A stretch of 64,000 bases of DNA. It comes from Cellulomonas cellasea. Its GTDB lineage: Bacteria; Actinomycetota; Actinomycetes; Actinomycetales; Cellulomonadaceae. The notes beneath the pieces are model-generated. The model made no database searches, was not told where the DNA came from, and saw only the letters and a program-made list of their open reading frames with translations. The first letter of the stretch is position 1. Each line of letters opens with the position of its first letter. The stretch covers positions 1 through 64,000 of the forward strand of contig NZ_BJLR01000037.1 in NCBI RefSeq assembly GCF_006538745.1. The letters run 5' to 3'. This document shows positions 24,853 through 31,996 of this stretch, one piece after another. The position numbers and the translations under genes are program-made.

Positions 24853-26051
24853 GCGAGCACCGTCACGCCGTCCGGCCGGGCGGGTCGCCCGCCGCCCGCC
24901 CCGCTCGGGTGCGGACCCCCGGCGCCGCGACTGCTCCGGGGCCGACCTCCGGCACCGCGCCCGCTCGGGTGCCGAGCCCCAGCGCCGCTCCCGCTCCCGT
25001 GCCGACCTCGAGCACCGCGCCCGTTCCCGTGTCGACGTCCGCCGCCACGCCCGCGCCGACGACCCCGGCGGTGCCGCCGGCCGCGCTCGCCCCGCCCGCG
25101 CTCGACCCCCGCGCGCTCGACGTCCAGGCGCTGCGCCTCATGCGGGCGATCGCCGACCACGGGAGCCTCACGGCCGCGGCCGCCGCGATCGGCTCGAGCC
25201 AGCCCGCGGTCAGCCAGCACGTACGTCGCCTCGAGCGGCGGCTCGGCACGGCGCTGCTCGAACGCGTGGGCCGCGGCGTGCGGCTCACGGAGGCGGGGCG
25301 CGTGCTGGCGCACCACGGGGCGACGGTGACCGCGGCGGTCGGCGCCGCCGCGGCCGAGGTGCTCTCGCTCACGACGCTGCGCTCGGGCCGCGTGCGGCTC
25401 GTGGCGTTCCCGTCCGCGACCGCGACCATCGTGCCGCGCGCGCTCGCCGACCTGCGGGAGCGGCACCCCGGCCTCGCGGTGACCCTCGACGAGGCAGAGC
25501 CCCCGCAGGCGCTCGAGGCCCTGCGGACCGCGGCCTGCGACGTCGCGCTCGTCTTCGCCTACCCCGGCGTGCCGACGGCGGGCGGGGACCTCGACGGGCT
25601 CGTGACCCGGCACCTGGTCGACGACGGCACGGTCGTCGCGCTGCCCGAGGCGCACCCCGCGGCGCACGCCGGCGACGGGCTCGACCTCGCGGACCTCGCC
25701 GACGACGTGTGGATCGCGGGCTGCCCGCGCTGCCGCGGCCACCTGCTCGCCGCCGGCAGCTCGCGCGGGTTCACGCCCCGGATCGCGTACGCGACCGACG
25801 ACTACGTCGCCGTGCTCGGCCTCGTCGCGGCGGGGCTCGGCGTCGCGCTGCTCCCCGGGCTCGTCCTGCCGACCGCGCTGCGGACGCCCGGGGTCGTGGT
25901 GCGGCCCGCCTCCGGGACGGCCGACCGGACGGTGCACGCCGTCACGACGCCCGACCTCCTGCGGGTCCCCGCGGTCGCCGCGACGCTCGACGCGCTCGTC
26001 GCGGCGGCCCGCACGCTGCCGTCCCTCGCGAGCGGGCGACCGCACGCCTGA
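24849..26051 (+). CDS. LysR-family transcriptional regulator
   Basis: 400 aa from the GTG at 24849. Residues 1-90 are a Pro/Ala/Thr-rich low-complexity tail, unusual for LysR proteins, which normally begin at the HTH. The winged HTH runs from LDVQALRLMRAIADHGS (about 90-107) through SSQPAVSQHVRRLERRLG, and the effector domain follows with HPGLAVTLDE and ATDDYVAVLGLVAAG. The start could lie further inside the low-complexity region. Divergent from a class V PLP enzyme with a palindrome between them, so it is expected to regulate that gene and itself. Confidence 0.85.
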   Translation: MSEHRHAVRPGGSPAARPARVRTPGAATAPGPTSGTAPARVPSPSAAPAPVPTSSTAPVPVSTSAATPAPTTPAVPPAALAPPALDPRALDVQALRLMRAIADHGSLTAAAAAIGSSQPAVSQHVRRLERRLGTALLERVGRGVRLTEAGRVLAHHGATVTAAVGAAAAEVLSLTTLRSGRVRLVAFPSATATIVPRALADLRERHPGLAVTLDEAEPPQALEALRTAACDVALVFAYPGVPTAGGDLDGLVTRHLVDDGTVVALPEAHPAAHAGDGLDLADLADDVWIAGCPRCRGHLLAAGSSRGFTPRIAYATDDYVAVLGLVAAGLGVALLPGLVLPTALRTPGVVVRPASGTADRTVHAVTTPDLLRVPAVAATLDALVAAARTLPSLASGRPHA

Positions 26052-26079
26052 CGCCGGGCACCGTGCGCGCGGGTGGACG

Positions 26080-26625
26080 TCAGGCCGCGCCCGCCGTGGG
26101 CAGCCCGGCCTCCTGCCACGCCTCGAAGCCGCCGACGACGTCCGTCGCCCGGTGCAGCCCCAGGTCCACGAGCGCCGCTGCGGCGAGGCTCGACGTGTAG
26201 CCCTGCGAGCACAGCACGACGACCTGGACGTCGTGGTCGGTCGCGACGGGGACGCGGTGCGCGCTGGTCGGGTCGAGCCGCCACTCGAGCACGTTGCGCT
26301 CGATGACCAGCGCACCGGGCACGGACCCCTCGGCCGCGCGCTGGGCGGCCGGGCGGATGTCGACGAGCACCGCGCCCCGGGAGTGCGCCTCCGCGGCCTC
26401 GGCCGGGGACAGCCGCCGCAGCCGGGCGCGCGCGTCGGCGAGGACCTCGTCGATCGTGCGGGTGCGTCGACGGTGCGCGGGGAGCGTCGCGTCGCCCGGG
26501 CCGGCGGCGTCCGCCTGGCGGTGCGACGACGCCGCGTGCGCTGACGCCGGGTGCGACGGCGCTGGGTGTGCCCACGCCGGGTGCGACGGCGCCGGGTGCG
26601 CCGTGACGGCCGTCGGCGCGCTCAC
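26080..26625 (-). CDS. rhodanese-domain sulfurtransferase
   Basis: 181 aa, GTG start overlapping the stop of the cysteine dioxygenase gene as GTGA, so translationally coupled. Residues 10-35 are a His/Pro/Ser/Ala-repeat tail. The rhodanese domain covers about 75-175 with GAVLVDIRP and the active-site loop LCSQGYTSS (Cys139), ending GGFEAWQEAGLP. Transfers sulfane sulfur to thiophilic acceptors. The pairing with cysteine dioxygenase fits cysteine/sulfide catabolism. A Cys-rich leader peptide upstream probably tunes both genes. Confidence 0.88.
   Translation of the reverse strand: MSAPTAVTAHPAPSHPAWAHPAPSHPASAHAASSHRQADAAGPGDATLPAHRRRTRTIDEVLADARARLRRLSPAEAAEAHSRGAVLVDIRPAAQRAAEGSVPGALVIERNVLEWRLDPTSAHRVPVATDHDVQVVVLCSQGYTSSLAAAALVDLGLHRATDVVGGFEAWQEAGLPTAGAA
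26537..26605. repeat. tandem 15-30 bp repeats coding a His-rich tail
   Basis: Degenerate repeats of GCCGGGTGCGACGGC inside the rhodanese gene encode SHPA/AHPA units at the N-terminus. Likely a replication-slippage product; the coded His cluster could bind metal. Confidence 0.6.
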
Positions 26626-27164
26626 GCGTCCTGCTCCGGCTCGTCGGTGAGCACGGTGCGCGTCGGCGTCAGGCCGCCGGCGCCGAGCGCGTAGTACGTC
26701 ATCGCCAGCAGCGGCGGCGAGTACGCGTGGATGCTCACGGCCGGCTCCGCGTCGGCGTTCACCACGTCGTGGACCGCGCCGGGGACGACCGTCTGCGTGC
26801 GGCCGGCCGCGAAGGTGCGTGACGTGAGGCTGCCGCCGCCGCTGGGGCGGTTCTCCGTGAGCGCACCGCGCACCACGGTGAACGCCGCGGCGGAGGGGCC
26901 GTGGTCGTGCAGCTCGGTGCCTTGGCTCGTGAGCCACGACAGGAGCCAGACGTCGGTCCCGGCGGGGCCCTCGAGCCGGGTCCACCACCGGGAGCCCTGG
27001 TCGAAGCGCACGAGGGGGCGCCACAGGTCGGGGCGCTGCGCGAGGGAGCGCGTGAGGGACGCGAGCTCGGGGAGGCCCAGCGTCCGGGCGGGGGCGGGCG
27101 TGCGGGTCGCGGGGGCGGCGGGGAGTGCGGGGGCAGCGGGGGAACGGTCGACGGTCGTGGTCAC
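26622..27164 (-). CDS. cysteine dioxygenase-type cupin
   Basis: 180 aa, GTG start with GAGAGG seven bases upstream. Cupin metal ligands: ELHDHGPS (His86, His88) and VHDV (His132), with HAYSPPL following, as in bacterial cysteine dioxygenases. The family oxidises L-cysteine to cysteine sulfinate with Fe(II) and O2 in the cytoplasm. First gene of a two-gene unit with a rhodanese. Its transcript begins with a 33-aa Cys-rich leader ORF (27261-27362), suggesting control by cysteine supply. The first ~30 residues are Pro/Ala-rich and may be disordered. Confidence 0.88.
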   Translation of the reverse strand: MTTTVDRSPAAPALPAAPATRTPAPARTLGLPELASLTRSLAQRPDLWRPLVRFDQGSRWWTRLEGPAGTDVWLLSWLTSQGTELHDHGPSAAAFTVVRGALTENRPSGGGSLTSRTFAAGRTQTVVPGAVHDVVNADAEPAVSIHAYSPPLLAMTYYALGAGGLTPTRTVLTDEPEQDA

Positions 27165-27242
27165 GAAAGTGCCTCTCGGGGTGCGCGGTCCCGCCCGTGG
27201 CTCGCGTCCGGGCAGGCCGGAGGGCACGACGGTGCGGGTGTG

Positions 27243-27264
27243 TTGACGGGGAGCGGGGCGTCAA
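27243..27264. promoter_or_regulatory. hairpin over the stop of the Cys leader ORF
   Basis: TTGACG ... CGTCAA, 6-bp stem with a 10-nt loop; the stem includes the leader stop codon. It could form only when ribosomes are not on the end of the leader. Confidence 0.45.
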
Positions 27265-27362
27265 CGACAGCGACAGCACCCGCGGCCGGTGGCGCCGGCC
27301 GCGGAGAGGGTGACGGCCACGGGGAGCGGCAGCACGTGGGACGGGGACGTGGGTCGGGTCAT
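27261..27362 (-). CDS. 33-aa Cys-rich leader peptide of the cysteine dioxygenase operon
   Basis: The short ORF starts ATGACCCGACCC at 27362 with GAGAGGAG seven bases upstream and ends GRGCCRCR, so three of the last four codons before the final Arg read Cys-Cys-Arg-Cys. It precedes cysteine dioxygenase by about 97 bases on the same strand. Polycysteine short ORFs are known in mycobacteria as cysteine-responsive attenuators of sulfur genes, which is the model proposed here. The middle of the peptide is hydrophobic (PLPVAVTLSAAGA), but the chain seems too short to matter as a protein. Confidence 0.7.
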   Translation of the reverse strand: MTRPTSPSHVLPLPVAVTLSAAGATGRGCCRCR

Positions 27363-27391
27363 CGTGGGCTCCTCTCGGGGGTCGTCGGGTG

Positions 27392-27436
27392 TCTCGTGGT
27401 GCCGACGAGGGTCCGTGCCACGAGAGAACGTGTCAA
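27392..27436 (-). promoter_or_regulatory. promoter region of the leader-cdo-rhodanese unit
   Basis: A consensus -35 TTGACA on the minus strand (27431-27436) and an 8-bp inverted repeat TCTCGTGG-N18-CCACGAGA (27392-27399 and 27418-27425) where the -10 and start point should fall. No good -10 hexamer is visible, so the repeat may bind an activator or repressor. Confidence 0.45.
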
Positions 27437-27483
27437 GAGCCGGACCGGACGTCTCACGTTGCGGACACCGGCGGGCTCCTGGC

Positions 27484-27660
27484 GAGCCCTCGGGCACCCG
27501 GTCGCCTCCGCACGAGCCTTCCGGACGCCCGGCCGGCTCCGCGAGCCCTCGGACGCCCGGCCGGCTCCGCGAGCCCTCGGACGCCCGGCCGGCTCCGCAC
27601 GAGCCCTCGGACGCCCAGCTCCGCGCAAACCCTCCGGGCGTCCGGCCGGCTCCCCGCGAG
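27484..27660. repeat. 28-bp tandem repeats, noncoding
   Basis: About four head-to-tail copies of a 28-bp unit (CGGACGCCCGGCCGGCTCCG, then CGAGCCCT), some extended to 30 bp, followed by a partly inverted copy. It fills the gap downstream of the DUF885 peptidase gene and upstream of the cysteine-dioxygenase leader. Each unit contains the self-complementary core CCGGCCGG. No gene is evident. It may be a slippage-prone terminator array. Confidence 0.75.
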
Positions 27661-27693
27661 CACCGCCCCGGGGGGCCGACCGGCCGGCGCGCG

Positions 27694-29415
27694 TCAGCCC
27701 GCGGCGACCGCGTCGATCGCGCTGAGCTCCCGCTCCAGGTCGTCGAGCCCGAGCGAGCCGAGCGAGAGCGCCGCGGTGTGCCACGCTCGCAGGTCGAAGC
27801 GCTCGCCCCGCTCCGCGACGCGCGCCCGCGCCGCCGCGCGGCCCGCGAGCCACGCGCGCTCGCCGAGCTTGTAGCTGATGGCCTGCCCGGGCCAGCCGAG
27901 GTAGCGCACGATCTCGCTGTGCACGAACGCGGCGGGCGACCCGCTGCGCGCCGCGAAGAACTCCTCGCCGAGCTCGGCGGTCCAGCGCTCCCCGGGGTGG
28001 AAGCCGGACGAGTCGGGGATGCGCAGGCCGAGGTGCATCCCGATGTCGATCACGACGCGCACCGCGCGCATGCGCTGCCCGTCGAGGTAGCCGAGGCGCG
28101 CCCCCGGGTCGGTGAGGTAGCCGAGCTCGTCCATGAGGCGCTCGGCGTACAGCGCCCAGCCCTCGGTCGTCGCGGACACCGAGCCCACGCTGACCTGGAA
28201 CCGCGAGAGCTCGGCGGCGCGGTGCGCCCACTGACCCAGCTGGAGATGGTGGCCCGGGACGCCCTCGTGGTACCAGGTGCTGATCAGGTCCCAGGTCGGG
28301 AAGCGCGTGCGCCCGAGGGTCGGCAGCCAGGTGCGTCCGGGCCGGCTGAAGTCGAGCGACGGGCGCGAGTAGTACGGGGCGGCCGCGGCGCCCGGGGGCG
28401 CGATCATCGCCTCGACGCGGCGCACCGGCTCGGCGACGTCCACCGCGGTCCCGTCCAGCTCGGCGATCGCCGTGTCCATCATCGCCTGGAGCCACGCACG
28501 CACCTCCTCGACGCCCTCGACCGCCTCGCCGTGCACGTCGAGGTGCGCGAACGCCTCCGCCGGGGTCGCGCCGGGCAGGACCCGGTCGGCCTCGCGCACC
28601 ATCTCGGCCTCGATCCGCGCGAGCTCCTCCCACCCCCAGGCGTACGCCTCGTCGGGGTCGAGCGTCGCGCCGATGCTCGACCGTGCGGCGACGAGGTAGG
28701 CGTCGCGGCCGACGCCGTCGGGCGTGCCCTCGACCGCGGGCAGGTAGGTGCCGGCGATCCAGTCGCGCAGCTCGGTGACCGCGGTGGTGGCGGCGGCGGC
28801 GCCCGCGTCGAGCTCCGCGCGCAGCGCGTCGGGGCCGGCGGCTGTGAAGCCGGCGTGCCAGCCGGGGGTGTCGCCGTCGGGCAGCCAGTCCCCGAGCTGC
28901 TCGACGACCGCAGCGGCCTGGCGGGGTGCGCTGGTCCGACCCGTGGCGAGCCCGGCCTCGAGCGTGCGCCGGTAGGACGCGGCGGACTCCGGGACGGCGT
29001 GCAGCCGGCGGGCGACGACGCCCCAGTCCTCGTCGGTCGCGGTCGGCATGAGCAGGAAGATGCCCTGGAGCATCTGCACCGGGGACGCGATGGGCCGCAG
29101 CGACGCGAGGTCGGCACCGGTCTCGTGCACGGCGAGCTGCGCCTCGAGCCGCTCACGCAGCAGCGTGGCGCAGCGGCGGTCGTCGTCGTCGAGGACGCGT
29201 GCACCGTCGAGCTCGGCGAGCGCGGCCCTGGCGGCGTCCGCCTCCGCGGCGAGGCCGTCGGGCGACAGGTCGGGCATCCGGTCGTCGCCGGGGCGGACAC
29301 CGAGGGCCGACGCCCAGCGGGGGTCGAGGTCGACGAGCGTGTCGACCCAGCGGTCGGCGACCTGGCGCGCGGTCGGCGCGGTGGACGGGGACGGGGTGGG
29401 GTCTGTCGTGGTCAC
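27694..29415 (-). CDS. DUF885 family zinc-peptidase-like protein
   Basis: 573 aa, helical. The DUF885 signature YHEGVPGHHLQ (382-392) is a variant HExxH-type metal site, and EGWALYAERLMDELG follows with the third ligand region, as in carboxypeptidase-like M32/DUF885 proteins. No signal peptide, so cytoplasmic. The GTG at 29415 is chosen because TAGCGT (29423-29428, minus strand) ends seven bases before it, giving a leaderless transcript; the open frame upstream encodes no conserved sequence. Monocistronic. Confidence 0.82.
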   Translation of the reverse strand: MTTTDPTPSPSTAPTARQVADRWVDTLVDLDPRWASALGVRPGDDRMPDLSPDGLAAEADAARAALAELDGARVLDDDDRRCATLLRERLEAQLAVHETGADLASLRPIASPVQMLQGIFLLMPTATDEDWGVVARRLHAVPESAASYRRTLEAGLATGRTSAPRQAAAVVEQLGDWLPDGDTPGWHAGFTAAGPDALRAELDAGAAAATTAVTELRDWIAGTYLPAVEGTPDGVGRDAYLVAARSSIGATLDPDEAYAWGWEELARIEAEMVREADRVLPGATPAEAFAHLDVHGEAVEGVEEVRAWLQAMMDTAIAELDGTAVDVAEPVRRVEAMIAPPGAAAAPYYSRPSLDFSRPGRTWLPTLGRTRFPTWDLISTWYHEGVPGHHLQLGQWAHRAAELSRFQVSVGSVSATTEGWALYAERLMDELGYLTDPGARLGYLDGQRMRAVRVVIDIGMHLGLRIPDSSGFHPGERWTAELGEEFFAARSGSPAAFVHSEIVRYLGWPGQAISYKLGERAWLAGRAAARARVAERGERFDLRAWHTAALSLGSLGLDDLERELSAIDAVAAG

Positions 29416-29512
29416 CCGCTCCACGCTAGACGAGCGGAATAGGTCCCCCAGGGTTGGCGTTGCAGCGACCAGATGGTTGAATGTTAAACAAGACGACCAG
29501 AGGGAGCACGCC

Positions 29513-30664
29513 ATGCAGTTCGGGATCTTCACCGTCGGCGACGTCACCACCGACCCGACGACCGGTCGCACGCCGACCGAGGCCGAGCGCATCCAGGCGA
29601 TGGTGACCATCGCGCGCCACGCCGAGGAGGTCGGGCTCGACGTCTTCGCGACCGGCGAGCACCACAACCCGCCGTTCGTGCCCTCGTCGCCCACCACGAT
29701 GCTCGGCTACATCGCCGCGAAGACCGAGCGGCTCCTCCTGTCGACCTCGACGACGCTCATCACCACGAACGACCCGGTGAAGATCGCCGAGGACTACGCG
29801 ATGCTCCAGCACCTCGCGGACGGCCGCGTCGACCTCATGATGGGCCGCGGCAACACCGGACCCGTCTACCCGTGGTTCGGCCAGGACATCCGCAACGGCA
29901 TCAGCCTCGCGATCGAGAACTACGCGCTGCTGCACCGGCTGTGGCGCGAGGACGTCGTGAGCTGGGAGGGCAAGTTCCGCACCCCGCTGCAGTCGTTCAC
30001 CTCGACGCCCCGCCCGCTCGACGGCGTCCCGCCGTTCGTGTGGCACGGCTCGATCCGCAGCCCCGAGATCGCCGAGCAGGCGGCGTACTACGGCGACGGG
30101 TTCTTCCACAACAACATCTTCTGGCCCCTCGAGCACACGCAGCAGATGGTCGCCCTCTACCGCCGCCGGTTCGAGCACTACGGCCACGGCAGCGCGGACC
30201 AGGCGATCGTCGGCCTCGGCGGCCAGGTGTTCATGCGGGCGAACAGCCAGGACGCGAAGCGTGAGTTCCGGCCCTACTTCGACAACGCCCCGGTCTACGG
30301 CCACGGGCCCTCGATGGAGGACTTCACCGCGCAGACGCCGCTCACCGTCGGCAGCCCGCAGGAGGTCGTCGACCGCTACGCCACGATGCGCGAGCACGTC
30401 GGGGACTACCAGCGCCAGCTCTTCCTCATGGATCACGCCGGGCTCCCGCTCAAGACGGTCCTCGAGCAGCTCGACCTGCTCGGCGGCGAGGTCGTCCCGG
30501 TGCTCCGCAAGGAGCTCGCGATCGGCCGCCCGGCGCACGTGCCCGACGCCCCGACGCACGCCTCGCTCGTCGCGAAGGCCGGCGGCGCGCACGACGCGAC
30601 GGTCTACGCCGCGGCCGACGACGTCACGGGCGCCTCGCCCGAGGTCGCGACGGTGACGCGATGA
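29513..30664 (+). CDS. LLM-class flavin-dependent monooxygenase (CE1758 type)
   Basis: 383 aa. Bacterial-luciferase-like TIM barrel: MQFGIFTVGDV at the start, FATGEHHNPPFV at about 45-56, STSTTLITTNDPVKIAEDYAML and GRVDLMMGRGNTGPVYPWFG. It needs reduced FMN from a partner. The next gene, overlapping by ATGA, is an NADPH-dependent FMN reductase of the kind always paired with this subfamily. AGAGGGAG lies before the ATG. The substrate is unknown. Confidence 0.88.
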   Translation: MQFGIFTVGDVTTDPTTGRTPTEAERIQAMVTIARHAEEVGLDVFATGEHHNPPFVPSSPTTMLGYIAAKTERLLLSTSTTLITTNDPVKIAEDYAMLQHLADGRVDLMMGRGNTGPVYPWFGQDIRNGISLAIENYALLHRLWREDVVSWEGKFRTPLQSFTSTPRPLDGVPPFVWHGSIRSPEIAEQAAYYGDGFFHNNIFWPLEHTQQMVALYRRRFEHYGHGSADQAIVGLGGQVFMRANSQDAKREFRPYFDNAPVYGHGPSMEDFTAQTPLTVGSPQEVVDRYATMREHVGDYQRQLFLMDHAGLPLKTVLEQLDLLGGEVVPVLRKELAIGRPAHVPDAPTHASLVAKAGGAHDATVYAAADDVTGASPEVATVTR

Positions 30665-31308
30665 CCGGGGGCGCCACGAACCGCCGGACCCTCGCGGTCG
30701 TCTCGGCGGGGCTGCGCCAGCCGTCCTCGACGCGACTGCTCGCCGACCGCCTGACCGAGGCGACGGTCAACGCCCTCGGCCAGAAGGGCCTCGACGTCGA
30801 CGTGCACGTGATCGAGCTCCGCGAGCTCGCGCACCCGCTGACCGACGCGCTGCTGACCGGCTTCTCGAGCGGCCCGCTGCGCGAGGCGATCGACACCGTG
30901 ACGCGCGCCGACGGCGTCGTCGCGGTCACGCCGATCTTCAGCGGCTCGTACAACGGGATGTTCAAGAACTTCGTGGACGTCCTCGAGCAGGGCGCGCTCG
31001 CGGGCACGCCCGTGCTGCTCGGCGCGACCGCGGGCACCGCACGGCACTCGCTCGCGCTCGAGCACGAGCTGCGGCCGCTGTTCTCCTACCTGCGCTCCGT
31101 GGTCGTCCCGACCGGCGTCTTCGCCGCGACCGACGACTTCGGCGCCGTGGAGGGCAGGGCCGGGTCCGACGACACCGCACCGCTCGTCGTCCGGGTCGAC
31201 CGCGCGGGCCGCGAGCTCGCCGACCTCGTCGCCGCGCGGACCCCGCGCGAGGTGCACGACCCGTTCGCGAGCCCCACGTCGTTCGAGGACCTGCTCGCGG
31301 GTCGCTGA
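30661..31308 (+). CDS. NADPH-dependent FMN reductase (CE1759 type)
   Basis: 215 aa flavodoxin-like fold: VVSAGLRQPSSTRLLADRL at the N-terminus forms the phosphate-binding loop, and VTPIFSGSYNGMFKNFVD the conserved FMN_red segment. It supplies FMNH2 to the luciferase-like monooxygenase with which it overlaps by four bases (ATGA 30661-30664). A hairpin follows 20 bases after the stop. Confidence 0.88.
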   Translation: MTGGATNRRTLAVVSAGLRQPSSTRLLADRLTEATVNALGQKGLDVDVHVIELRELAHPLTDALLTGFSSGPLREAIDTVTRADGVVAVTPIFSGSYNGMFKNFVDVLEQGALAGTPVLLGATAGTARHSLALEHELRPLFSYLRSVVVPTGVFAATDDFGAVEGRAGSDDTAPLVVRVDRAGRELADLVAARTPREVHDPFASPTSFEDLLAGR

Positions 31309-31328
31309 CGCAGCGCCGGCGGACCACG

Positions 31329-31366
31329 CGCGCGCCGACCAGGACCTCGGGCCCGGTCGGCGCGCG
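31329..31366. terminator. terminator after the FMN reductase
   Basis: A 12-bp stem CGCGCGCCGACC with its complement and a 14-nt loop, 20 bases past the stop and just ahead of the nrdI-like gene. Confidence 0.65.
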
Positions 31367-31390
31367 TCCGTGCGTGATGGGCTGGGCGGC

Positions 31391-31822
31391 GTGCGGACGA
31401 CCCCGGTGTACTACTACTCGAGCACGAGCGGCCTCGTCCGGTCGTTCGCGGAGCGGCTCGGGCGGCCGGCGTACAACCTCGCCGAGCGCGAGCACCGACG
31501 CAGCGTGGCCGACGGGCCGTGGGTGCTCCTCACGCCGTCGTACAAGACCGGCAACGACCGCAACGACACGATCCCCGAGGGCGTGCGGCGCTTCCTCGCC
31601 TCACCGGTGAACCGGCGCCGCCTCGTCGGGGTCCTGGGCAGCGGCAACCGGAACTTCGGGACTCACTACCAGCGTGCGGCGCGGGTCGTCGCCGAGCGCT
31701 CGGGGCGCCCGGTGCTGTTCGAGTTCGAGCTCGCGGGCACGCCGTGGGACGTGGCGGAGTGTCGCGAGATCCTCGAGCGGCTCGACGCGGCGCTCGACGA
31801 GCGCGCCGGCGCCACGGGCTGA
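31391..31822 (+). CDS. nrdI: NrdI-type flavodoxin
   Basis: 143 aa from the GTG at 31391; an in-frame GTG seven codons earlier (31370) is possible. VYYYSSTSGLVRSFAERLG is the FMN phosphate loop of NrdI, and TPSYKTGNDRNDTIPEGVRRFL and GVLGSGNRNFGTHY are strongly NrdI-like. NrdI reduces or oxidises the Mn2 site of class Ib ribonucleotide reductase NrdF. Normally it lies in nrdHIEF; here no other nrd gene is near, so it is an orphan copy. It follows a terminator closely and no promoter is obvious. Confidence 0.85.
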   Translation: MRTTPVYYYSSTSGLVRSFAERLGRPAYNLAEREHRRSVADGPWVLLTPSYKTGNDRNDTIPEGVRRFLASPVNRRRLVGVLGSGNRNFGTHYQRAARVVAERSGRPVLFEFELAGTPWDVAECREILERLDAALDERAGATG

Positions 31823-31850
31823 GCTGCCGCCCTCGCACGACGACGCCCCG

Positions 31851-31946
31851 GCACGACGCCGCCGCGGCGCCGACGCCGCCCGGCGCGACGACACCCCGGC
31901 ACGACGCCTCCGCGGCGCCGACGCCGCCCGGCACGACGACGCCCGC
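31851..31946. repeat. two tandem 48-bp repeats
   Basis: Two near-identical 48-bp units starting GCACGACGCC(G/T)CCGCGGCG between the convergent nrdI and mqo genes. Noncoding. Confidence 0.7.
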
Positions 31947-31978
31947 CCCGCCGGCAGGACCGGGGGAGCGGGCGTCGT
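31936..31978. terminator. bidirectional terminator nrdI/mqo
   Basis: ACGACGCCCGC pairs with GCGGGCGTCGT; CCCG/CGGG pairs extend inward. It lies just downstream of the mqo stop on the minus strand and of nrdI on the plus strand. Confidence 0.65.
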
Positions 31979-31996
31979 GGTGCGTGCGGGTGCGGG

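Noticed and set aside
27484-27660. CRISPR array
   Set aside because: The repeats are contiguous with no unique spacers, and no cas genes are nearby.
31823-31996. Small genes in the 48-bp repeats between nrdI and mqo
   Set aside because: Open frames here are repeat-encoded Ala/Pro/Asp runs with no ribosome-binding site; the region is explained by repeats and a terminator.
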